Origin: Punica granatum
Lineage: Eukaryota > Streptophyta > Magnoliopsida > Myrtales > Lythraceae
DNA: 64,000 nt
NCBI RefSeq assembly: GCF_007655135.1
Contig: NC_045128.1
Coordinates: 4,154,001 to 4,218,000 of the forward strand
Direction of reading: 5' to 3'
The notes under the pieces were generated by a model. The model saw nothing but the letters and a program-made list of their open reading frames with translations. It had not been told where the DNA came from and did no database searches. Below, in pieces: positions 24,327-34,546 of this stretch. Within the stretch, counting starts at the first letter, position 1. Each line of letters begins with the position of its first letter. Both the position numbers and the translations under genes were made by a program.

Positions 24327-25730
24327 CTAAATGCCCTTCGAAACATGAAACCCCGACCAAATATCCCCTGAGGATTTCTCGAATCTACGTACAATCACTT
24401 ATTTTCACTGGGACTATGTAAAATTGCTATGGGAAATAGAATCTTGGTTGCATTTGGTTGGTCATCCTTGTGCAACATTTTTGTATTCATGTCCTTTTCG
24501 GTTCTCGGTGGTGCAATGAATCGGTTTGGGAAAAGGATCTGATGCAACTGTTCTCTCTCCAGTCTCGTCAAAACTAGTTGATTTTTGCCATAAGATAATA
24601 GAATCCGGTAAGGGCCTGATTGCAGAATAGCCCTTGCTCTGCAGTAGTTCCCTACGCTCAGTAACTGGCGTGTTTATGTCATGGGCAAGAAGTTGGTTGT
24701 TGTCCACGACTTTCTGTGCAAAACAGATAGTTGTCTGTTGATGCAATTCGACCGTATGGACTGCAGAGGAGGTTCTCGCCCCGGTTTACTTCTATCTCCT
24801 CCATGGTTTCCTGGAAGTATCTCAATCCAATGGAAAGGCTAAGTTTTATGTAGACACTACATATTGATATTGAAAGGATTGGGAATATCAATCTTAGATT
24901 TTGCTGTTTGCCAAATCACAATTTTTTAATTGTTATTTGATGTGGTGGTGATAAAGTTTGTGAAAGGATAATAATAAAAAAAAACTCTAATCATTGCAAA
25001 ATCGATTCAGGGAAAAGACAATTTTACAAATCAAATCAAACAGAAGCCATTGGATGATTGCTGGGCTGCTCGAGGCGGCCACTTTGATTTTGATCTGAAT
25101 TTCTTCCCCAGTAAGGAAAGATAAAATCTATCATGAGGGTACGTAGGACAGTGACACAAATTGTCATCTCAGAATAAAGATGTTCTCGTGCCCTCTTTAT
25201 TTTACCTCTCTTGTATAAGGCTTTTGGGACTTCTTTATTATTGAAAATGACTCAATCCATCGTTTCAGAGAATCCTATCCTAGAATCTCTTATATTACCA
25301 TAACATCACATCTTACGACGTGATCTGAGTTTCGAAGATCGAGTATTCTTGAGAGGGAACAAAAAAAAAAAAAAAAACTCCTCTGCATTAGGTTATTGAC
25401 TCATTGGATATCTGGAAATTTAATCAGAATCAATTGTTGAAAACAGCATCAGCACTGTGTCAAACTGTTAATTACACCTCCAGGTCCAGGTCGCCCATGA
25501 CCATCCCAGTAGAATGCATATGGCCTCCGCTGAAGTCACAGTGTCGGGTTCTGCTCATCCTGTTAGTACAAGATCACCTGATAATCATTCTTTTCGACGA
25601 GCCGCCGTATTTGTGGCTGCTTTAGGAATGACGAGACGGACGTCAGGGCTTTCCTCATGGTCATATCATTATGTATATAAAACTAAATCATTGGACTGTG
25701 TCTTGTCTTGTCTTCCTTCCTTATTCTTTT
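24327..25730. other. RBM39 3' flank and promoter region of monooxygenase copy 1
   Basis: No gene. The segment holds the RBM39 3'UTR and flank. Much of it recurs, rearranged, ahead of monooxygenase copies 2 and 3, e.g. the GGGAAATAGAATCTTG phrase at 24440, 28801 and 33299. It is therefore part of the duplicated unit. Confidence 0.6.
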
Positions 25731-25732
25731 CC

Positions 25733-25739
25733 TATAAAT
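25733..25739 (+). promoter_or_regulatory. TATA box of monooxygenase copy 1
   Basis: TATAAAT, 118 bases before the ATG, is followed by GTCTCTGTGTTTCTCGGCTTC, a leader block conserved in the other two copies. The position suits a short plant 5'UTR. Confidence 0.5.
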
Positions 25740-25850
25740 GTCTCTGTGTTTCTCGGCTTCTACACAGGCTGCCTTGCCCTTCTTCATCATTTCAGTGAGA
25801 AACTATATAACATTTACTTACACATATACGTATAGCATATATAGAAGCTG

Positions 25851-28383
25851 ATGGAGGCAACTGAAGATCATATAGTGATTGCTGGAGCTGGCATTGCTGG
25901 CCTCACCACAGCCCTTGGTCTCCACAGGTATATGTAAAAGAGAAAGTCTCAAATGAAATGAAATATCCCCAAAGTTACGGACTCGAAAATATGCTCATTG
26001 CCATGTGAGAGCACCCGCCCGCCTACCGGGATATACATATATATGCCTCATGGTCTTGATATGTTTACGGCTCGAGGGCGTTTATGACCCAATAATTACC
26101 CGAATGATCGATGTTGATGTTTTAACAATGACTGAAGAATATTTTTTTCCTAGATTAATAACTTGATTTTGCTATTTTGATCTGTCCGGAAGGTTGGGAA
26201 TAAGAAGTTTGGTTTTAGAGTCGTCTGACCAGTTGAGGACCACTGGGTTCGCGTTCATAACATGGCCGAATGCTTGGAAGGCTCTGGATGCTATCGGCAT
26301 CGGGGACTCGCTCCGTCGGGACCACAACTTGCTTCTTCGGTACTTAGCCCTTCCAACTCTTACTCTTCTTCCTCAGTTAATATTCAGCATCCTCTTTCTC
26401 CGGAACTCGGGACCAAAAGATCCTCCGGGCCAGCCACAGCTCTAGCCTAGGTTCATCATATCATAGGTTGCCTGTTTGCACGGTTACGTGTAACGTGCAT
26501 GGTCGATCCTCCGAAGATCAGTATATAGTGCTAAGGAGATTCAGCTTTTATGGCTGAAGACAGAGAGCAGGTCGACCACCGTGAATGGTAAATCACAAAA
26601 GTGGATTACTCTAATGATTTAATATGACATATAACCAAAGCTTTCGCATGTTCGATGGACATAATCTGATGAACTACAGTCCTTATATCAAATATTAAAG
26701 TTTATGGTTGTTTGATTGAGTTGAAAGAGCATTTGGACTGCAGGTTGAAGACAATTTCTGCAATGTCAGGATTACAGACTACCCAGAGACAATTTAGTTT
26801 CAAAGGAAGACCTCAGTTAAGTGATATGTTTGTCTCATTTTAGCTGACTGGGATTCGTCAGATATTCGATCTCTGCATTGTATCATGGCTCATGAGTCCA
26901 TCTCATATGGGGGAAAGCAGATTCTGCGTGCTATTTGTGTTTGAGTTTGTTTCATTATTTTCAGAGAGGAGTTTGAGATGAGATGTGTGCAGAGGAAGAA
27001 TTTGCTGGTAGCTCTAGAGAGGGAGCTCCCGAAAGGCACCATTCGGTTTTCATCGAAGGTGGTCTCTGTCGAGGAGTCGGGACAGCTGAAGCTGATCCAC
27101 CTCGCCGATGGGTCTGTCCTCAAGGCCAAGGTAAAATTCGCTGAGTATCTCTCGAGTTATTCGTGCAGCTCCTGCTCTTGCTTTAACTGTCTGATTTTGG
27201 TTCAAGCCTCCCACATAAACCATGCTTCCCTAGTAGCCCATGGATCCGGGAAAGTCTATACATGTCCGTGATGCCTGTAGAAACGTAGCTTTGGCTCGAG
27301 TACGCTGTCATGGCCCGCCCCGCCTTTCTATCCAAGTTTTAACCTGGTCTTCCTGATATTCACAGATGTTCTTAATCTAACTTGTGCCTTTGGCTACCAA
27401 AATTAGGTGTTGATCGGGTGCGATGGAGTGAACTCAGCTGTCGCAAAATGGCTCGGGCTCAAGAGCCCAGCATTTTCGGGCAGGGCTGCGATCAGGGGCT
27501 TTGTGAACTACAATCGAGCCCACGGGTTAGAGCCCATGTTCACACAGTGCTTCGGGAAAGGAGTGAGGTTCGGTATGGTCCCCTATGATGATACATCTGC
27601 GTATTGGTTCTTCACTTGGTCTCCTTCTCCACAAGGTAGAAAACTATCACCCCTCAATGTAAATGTGATGTGAAAGAACAAGTAAGATTCTCGATTTAGA
27701 TGTTGTTACGATGAGAAGGAATCACTCAAAAACTTCCTTGGCTGTACATGTTCGGTTTTGGGACGGTGCGGTTTTTTTGTCTAAATGTTCCCAAGGTGGA
27801 TGGACATTGTGTACATGAGCATAATGCGATCCCAATTTTGCTCTTGGCAGAGAAGGATATAGCGGAAGATCCCATGAAGATGAAGCAGTTTTTGCTCAGC
27901 AAGCTTGGGAATGTCCCCGACCAGGTGAGGGAAGTGTACGAGAGGACTGAACTCGAGAACATGATAATGTCTCCGTTGAGGTACAGGCACCCGTGGGAGT
28001 TGGCATTGGGAAACATAAGCAAGGGCAATGTCTGTGTAGCAGGGGATGCGTTCCACCCGATGACCCCTGACCTCGCCCAGGGAGGCTGCTCTGCACTCGA
28101 AGATGGAGTCATCTTAGCAAGATGTCTCGGTCAAGCCCTGAAAAACAACGATAATGGCAAACTGAGCATGGAACAAGAGAGAAAGAGGATCGAGACGGGT
28201 CTGAAGAACTATGACAGAGAGAGGAGGTGGAGGGGAGTCAAGCTCATATCTGCAGCGTTCATGGTGGGATACATTCAGCAGGGCAATGGGAAGGTGCTGA
28301 CTTTCCTGAGGGATCGGGTTCTGGCCGCCTTTTTAGCTGAAAGGCTCGTGGATTTTGCTAGTTTCGACTGTGGAAAGCTGTAG
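25851..28383 (+). CDS. FAD-dependent monooxygenase (MO1/MO2-type, zeaxanthin-epoxidase-like), copy 1
   Basis: A group A flavoprotein hydroxylase of the plant MO1/MO2 family; the natural substrate is not known from the sequence. Six exons: 25851-25927, 26193-26339, 26744-26815, 26965-27130, 27407-27635, 27851-28383; 407 aa. The FAD-binding Rossmann motif is at the N-terminus (AGAGIAGL, GxGxxG), the DG motif is [15 protein letters not shown] near 157-170, and the second FAD motif is [15 protein letters not shown] near 290-305. The C-terminal helical part ends in FDCGKL, three residues shorter than the other copies. There is no signal peptide or plastid presequence, so it is probably cytosolic. 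Copy 1 is the most diverged of the three; its Rossmann strand has Ala where copies 2 and 3 have Val. It lies immediately downstream of RBM39 on the same strand. Confidence 0.88.
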
Positions 28384-28608
28384 AATGCTTAGATTTCACC
28401 TTTCTGAAATGTAGCATGTTTCTTTAATAAATGAAGTATTGCAGCAGTTGTCAGATAATCAACAGAATGCAGATCATCCCCGCAGATAAACTGGACTATC
28501 CAGACCCTATAACCGAACAGGAAACTCGAGACTAGCTAGGAGAGAAGCATACTGGACGATTCTCGAGTCTTCAATAGAATGCATATGAATGAGTCTCCTC
28601 TCTTCAGG

Positions 28609-28655
28609 ACAATTAAGATTATCACGAAAAGTACACCCACGAGAAAAATGCGAGG
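28609..28655 (+). other. Duplication junction sequence between monooxygenase copy 1 and RBM39 fragment 1
   Basis: The 3' flank of the monooxygenase passes into a short filler (ATTAAGATTATCACGAAAAG and onward to GCGAGGA) and then directly into RBM39 exon 10 sequence. The same filler, with few changes, occurs at 32766-32812, but it is missing after copy 3, where the flank continues into TRAPPC2L-side DNA at 37209. Confidence 0.7.
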
Positions 28656-28799
28656 AGCATTGCCGGTGGTCCCCTCAGCAGTTGCTGCTCCTCTTATGCA
28701 GTGGACTGTTCCTTCACTTGCTGGACTTCCTTTCACAGGCCTTCAGGTCCCTTCTGCGGTGGTTGCTGCAGTTAATTCAATCGGTGTCCTGAGCGAATA
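28656..28799 (+). pseudogene. RBM39 exon-10 fragment 1 (truncated duplicate)
   Basis: This stretch copies RBM39 exon 10 from about 23484 to 23622. Its translation opens LPVVPSAVAAPLMQWTVPSL against LPVVPLAVAPLMQSAVPSL in the parent, and it runs to NSIGVLSE before a stop. The frame is still open, but all upstream exons are absent and the sequence then jumps to the RBM39 3' flank (GGGAAATAGAATCTTG), skipping about 0.8 kb that includes the last exons. It cannot make a useful splicing factor. It marks the left end of the second duplicated unit. Confidence 0.85.
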
Positions 28800-29966
28800 A
28801 GGGAAATAGAATCTTGATTGGCGTTTGATTGGTCTTTGTGATATAGTTTTGGATTCACATAATCACAACCTTTCTCGGTCCAAGCCAGGGGAGGGCAATG
28901 AGTCGGTTCGGGAAAAAGATCTTACACAGTTGTTCTCTCTCCAATTAATCTCGCCGGAAACGGTTGTTTGTCGCGGATAACAGAATTTCAGTAAGGCCCC
29001 GATTGCGGTAGTTCCTTACGGGTCGTGTTTATGTCATTGGCAACAAGTTATTCGGTATCCATGACTTTCTATGCTAAACAGACAGTTGTTGTCCGAAACA
29101 TAGATGCAGCCGTATCGACTGCATAGGAAGTTTTCCCCCGGCTTTGTTGTAGCTTCTACATGGCTTCCTGTAGGTATCTCTAATCCAATGAAAGGCTCAT
29201 TTTTATATAAACAAATACATATGGTGAAAGGATTGAGAAGGTTAACATTGATTTTGCTCTTTACCAAATCACATTTTTATATTCATTATTGGATGTAGTG
29301 GTGATAAAGTTTGTGAAGGGATAATAAACGAATCCTAATCGTTGTTAAATTATTCGGTAGGAAGATAACATAAATTTTTCCTAAATTATATAAAATATAA
29401 TTCATTGATTGATTGGTGGCTGCAACCATTTGATTTTGATTTGAATTTCTCCCCTAACAAAGGCTAACAAAATTTATTCGGGAAATCTCTTATTTTATTT
29501 AAAAATATCGTATTTTATTAAAATATCGTATCTTACAATTTGATCTGAATTTCACGTTTATTGAAGAAAAAACAGTCGTTTCGGTATTTATTTGTTGGAA
29601 ACATGAAAAGTTAACCGAAAATCATTTTGTTGAAACCTCATCAACCCAGTATCAAACTGTTAATTACACCTCCATGGCGGCTTTTGCCATCGCTTGTACC
29701 ACGGGCTAGGTTGCCGGTGACCATCACAAGATGGTCGGCATGGGCTCCAATTTCCTCATTGTATTGGGCTCTGTTTACCGTGTTCATATGTACAAAACCA
29801 CCTGATAACTATTTCTTCCGAGCCGTCGCGCACGTGTGAGCTCGATAGCAATATATGCTGCTTTTGGAATGAGGCTTGATACCTAAGGGCTTTGCTCATT
29901 GTCACGTCATTAGATACGTAACACTAAATCTAGGACAATGTATTGTCTTCCTTCCTTATCCTTAAC

Positions 29967-29974
29967 TATAAATA
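29967..29974 (+). promoter_or_regulatory. TATA box of monooxygenase copy 2
   Basis: TATAAATA lies 134 bases before the ATG, in the same context as in copy 1 (followed by TCTCTGTTGTGTTTCTCAGC). Confidence 0.5.
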
Positions 29975-30100
29975 TCTCTGTTGTGTTTCTCAGCTTCTAC
30001 AGAAACGTCCTTGTCCCTTCTTTCATTGACAAACAATATTAAAACATTTACTTACACCTATACATATACAAATCTTCATCCATTGCCACACACAGAGCTG

Positions 30101-32537
30101 ATGGAGGCAACTGATCCAGATCATATAGTGATTGTTGGAGCTGGCATTGCTGGCCTCACCGCGGCCCTTGGTCTCCACAGGTAAACGCGAAAATATGCTC
30201 ATTGGAGCGCTCGAATCACCCGAACGGTCCATGTCGATGTTTCAACAATGATTGAAGATTTTTTCCTAAATTAGTAACTTTATTTTCCTTCTTTTGCCCA
30301 TCTCTTTTTGGGGTTGTGTCGGAACTCGGAAGGTTGGGAGTCAGAAGTTTGGTGTTAGAGTCGTCTGACCGGTTGAGGACCACTGGGTTCGCGTTAGCGA
30401 TATGGCCGAACGCTTGGAAGGCTTTGGATGCTCTCGGCATCGGAGACTCGCTTCGTCGGGACCACAGTTTGCTTCTTGGGTAGTTAGCTCTTCCAACTCT
30501 TACCCTTCTTCCTCTGTTAGCATTCAGGAATCTCGAGCTCTGAAACTCGGGAATGAATGATCTTCTGGGCCCAGTCATAGCTCAAGCTAGGCTAATCATA
30601 GTTTGCCCGTGTATACGGTCACACGTGATGTGCATGGTCTGAGGATCAGTATATAGTGCCCCGATCATAAGGAGTTTTTATGCCAGAACACGTACAGCAG
30701 GTTGACCACACCATGAATGGTAAATCACGACAATGAATTACTAGATAACCGAAGCGTTCACGTGTTCGATGGACATATTCAGATGAGCTACATTCCTTAT
30801 ATCATACATTAAAGTTTATGGTTATTCAGTTGAGTTGAAAGAGCATTTGGATGGTCACAGGTTGAAGACAATTTCCGCAATTTCAGGACTGCAGACTACC
30901 CAGAGACAATTCAGTGTCGAAGGAAGAGCACAGTTAAGTAATATGTTCATCTCATGTCAGTTGACTCAGATTGTTGGATTTTCGATCTCAGCATTGTGTC
31001 ATGGCTCACTCTTGAGTCCATCTTATATGCGACAATGGTTCTTGTGTGCTATTTGTGATTCAGTTTGTTTCGTTACTTTGCAGAGAGGAGTTTGAGGTGA
31101 GGTGCGTGCAGAGGAAGAATTTGCTAGAAACTCTCGAGAGGGAGCTCCCCAAAGGCACCATAAGGTATTCCTCGAAGGTGGTCTCCATCGAGGAGTCGGG
31201 ACCCCTGAAGCTGGTCCACCTCGCCGATGGGTCTGTCCTCAAGGCCAAGGTAAAATACGGCGGGCTTCTGTCAAGTTAGTCTGGGTCCTTCCAGTCTTGC
31301 TCTACTTGTGTATTACTTAACCGTCTCACTCCGATTCAAGCCTCAGACATAAACCATGCTTCCTTGCAAGCTCATGGATCCAGGAAAGTCTTTACCGGTC
31401 ATGAAGCCCATAGAAACGTAGCTCGAGCTCGAGCATACTGTCATGGCCCGCCTGTCTATGTATTAAAGAGTGTTTACCTGGTCTTGCTGATACTTGCAGA
31501 TGTTTCCAATCTAACCTGTGCCTTTGGGCTATCGAAATTAGGTGTTGATTGGGAGCGACGGAGTGAACTCAGCTGTGGCGAAATGGCTCGGGCTCAAGAG
31601 CCCAGCTTTTTCATGCAGGGCAGCGATCAGGGGCTTCTTGAACTACAACCGAGCCCACGGGTTAGAGCCTAGAATCACACTGTGCTTTGGGAAAGGAGTG
31701 AGGTTCGGTGTCATCCCCTATGATGATACATCTGTATATTGGTTCTTCACTTGGTCTCCTTCTCCACAAGGTAGAAAACTATTACAACTCTATGTAAATG
31801 TAATGTGAAAGAACAAGTATGATTCTCGATTTAGATGTCAAAACAAGGAGGAGTTACCAGAAAAATTCCCTGATTTTCTCTGATCGGTTTTGGGAACGTT
31901 ACTGATATTTTGTCTAAATGTCCCCAGAAGCCAAAAGGTAAATGGTCATTGTTTACATGAGCATAATGCGATCTCATGTTTGCTCTTGGCAGAAAAGGAG
32001 ATCGAGGATGATCCCGTGAAGATGAAGCAGTTCATGCTGAGCAGGCTTGGGAATGTCCCGGATCAAGTGAGGGAAGTGTACGAAAGGACTGCACTCGAGA
32101 ACATGATAATGTCTGCGCTGAGGTACAGGCACCCGTGGGAGTTGGCATGGGGAAACATAAGCAAGGGCAATGTCTGTGTAGCAGGGGATGCATTCCACCC
32201 GATGACCCCTGATCTCGGGCAGGGAGGCTGCTCTGCCCTTGAAGACGGGGTCGTCTTGGCAAGATGTCTCGGTCAAGCCCTGGGAAACAACAACGATGAC
32301 AGCAAAGGGAGCATGGAACAAGAGAGGGAGAGGATTGAGATGGGTCTGAAGAACTATGCCAGGGAGAGGAGGTGGAGGGGAGTCAAGCTCGTATCTACAG
32401 CGTTCATGGTGGGTTACATTCAGCAGGGCAACGGGAAGGTGCTGACTTTCCTGAGGGATCGAGTTTTGGCCACCTTTTTAGCCGGAAGGCTCATGGATTT
32501 TGCTAGTTTCGACTGTGGAAAGCTGAGCAGTTCTTAG
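30101..32537 (+). CDS. FAD-dependent monooxygenase (MO1/MO2-type), copy 2
   Basis: Tandem paralogue of copy 1 with the same six-exon layout: 30101-30180, 30333-30479, 30861-30932, 31084-31249, 31542-31770, 31993-32537; 412 aa with no internal stop. The FAD fingerprint [11 protein letters not shown] is at residues 8-18, [16 protein letters not shown] at about 157-172, and [19 protein letters not shown] at about 292-310. Differences from copy 1 include Asp-Pro after MEAT, Ser instead of Cys before the DG motif, and a C-terminal SSS. All splice sites are canonical. By sequence it is closer to copy 3 than to copy 1. Its promoter keeps an intact TATA box. The substrate is unknown. Confidence 0.88.
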
Positions 32538-32820
32538 ATTTTGCAATTTCCCGTTTGCGTAATTTAACATGTTTCTGTAATGAATGAAACATTGCAGCAT
32601 TTCTCTATTAATCAACAGAATGCAGATCATCCCTGCAGATAAACCTGACTATCCAGACCCTATAACCGAACAGGAAACTCAAGACTAGCTAGCGCAGAAG
32701 CATACTGGACAATTCTCGCGTCTTCAACAGAATGCATATGAATGAATCTCCTCTCTTCAGGACAATTAAGATTATCATGAAAAGTACACCCATGAGAAAA
32801 ATGCGAGGACAACCATCCGA

Positions 32821-33168
32821 GCATTGCTGGTGGTCTCCTCAGCAGTTGCTGCTCCTCTCATGCAGTGGACTGTTCCTTCACTTGCTCGACTTCCTTTCAC
32901 AGGCCTTCAGGTCCGTTCTGCAGTGGTTGCTGCAGTTAATTCAATCGGTGTCCCGAGCGAATGCTTATTGTTGAAGAACATGTTCGATCCAAGTTTAGAG
33001 GTTTGGCTTATTAAGATGGTTTGCTGGGCGTAATCTCGTCTTTCCTGAGGTTTTATGCTCCGCGTATTTAGCAATCTATTCTTAATTGCTTGATCATGAT
33101 ATTCATAATGATGTCTTTGAATTGGAGCAGGTTCCCAACCAAATTCCCCAAGAGCAGCAGGTTAGCTC
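32821..33168 (+). pseudogene. RBM39 3' fragment 2 (exon 10 plus the last exon, internally deleted)
   Basis: A second duplicate of the RBM39 tail. Exon-10-like sequence runs from 32821 to 33000 and continues to LLLKNMFDPSLE and the donor region GTTTGGCTTATT. It then jumps to the region around exon 12 (GATGGTTTGCTGGGCG), losing exon 11 and most of exon 12. The last-exon region follows (TTGGAGCAG then VPNQ-like codons, about 33122-33168). Its deletion differs from that of fragment 1. No start and no upstream exons are present, so it is not functional as a splicing factor. Confidence 0.85.
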
Positions 33169-34413
33169 AATGCCTATCGAAACACGAAACACCAACCAGA
33201 TATCCCCCGAGGATTTGTCATTGTCTTTTTTTTGGCCCTGAGGATTTCGCGAATTATGTACTATACTTATTTTAACTTGGATTATGGACAATTAATAAGG
33301 GAAATAGAATCTTGATTGGCGTTTGATTGGTCTTTGTGATATATTTTTGTATTCACAACCTTTCTCGGTCCAAGCCAGTGCAATGAGTCGGTTCGGGAAA
33401 AAAGATCTTACACAGTTCTCTCTCCAATTAATCTCGCCGGAAACAGTTGTTTGCCGCGGATTACAGAATTTCAGTAAAGCCCTGATTGCGGTAGTTCCTT
33501 ACGGGTCGTGTTTATGTCATTAGCAACAAGTTATTCGGTGTCCATGACTTTCTGTGCGAAACACACAGTTGTTGTCCCGAACATTGAAGCAGCCGTATCG
33601 ACTGCATAGGAAGTTTTCCCCCCGGGTTTGTTGTAGCTTCTACATGGTTTCCTGAAAGTATCTCCAATCCAATGAAAGGCTCATTTTTATATAAACAAGT
33701 ACATATAGTGAAAGGATTGAGAAGGTCAATATTGATTTTGCTCTTTACCAAATCACATTTTTATATTCATTATTGGATGTAGTGGTGATAAGGTTGTGAA
33801 AGGACAATAAACGAATCCTAATCGTTGTTAAATTATTCGGTAGGAAGATAACATAAAATTTTCCTAAATTATATAAAATATTGATTGGTGGCTGCAATCA
33901 TTTGATTTTGATTTGAATTTCTTCCCTAACAAAGACTAACAAAATCTACGGCGTTCAGAAATTTCTTATTTTATTTAGAAATATCGTATCTTACAACATG
34001 ATATGAGTTTTGCGTTTATTGAAAAAAAGCAATTGTTTCTCGGTATATAGTTGTTCGAAATATAAAAAGTTAACCGGAAATCATTTTTTGAAACCTAAAC
34101 TGTTAATTACACCTCCATGGATGCTTTTGCCACCGCTTGTACCACGGGCTAGGTTGCCGGTGACCATCACAAGATGGTCGGCATGGGCTCCAATTGGCTC
34201 ACTGTATTGGGTTCTGTTTACCGTGTTCATATGTACAAAACCACCTGATAACTATTTGTTCTCGCCGAGCCGTCGCGCACGTGTGAGCTTGATAGCTATA
34301 TATGCTGCTTTTGGAATGAGGCTTGATACCTAAGGGTTCTGCTCATTGTCACGTCATTATGTACGTAATACTAAATCATGGACAATGTCTTGTCTTCCTT
34401 CCTTATCCTTAAC

Positions 34414-34420
34414 TATAGAT
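34414..34420 (+). promoter_or_regulatory. Altered TATA box of monooxygenase copy 3
   Basis: The position of the TATA box in copies 1 and 2 reads TATAGAT here. The A-to-G change in the core would be expected to weaken TBP binding. The flanking leader (GTCTCTGTTGTGTTTCTCAGC) is conserved, so the alignment is secure. Confidence 0.5.
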
Positions 34421-34546
34421 GTCTCTGTTGTGTTTCTCAGCTTCTACCTAAACGTCCTTCCCCGTCTTTCATTGACAAACAATATTAAAACATTTACTTA
34501 CACCTATAAATATACAAATCTTCATCCATTGCCACACACAGAGCTG

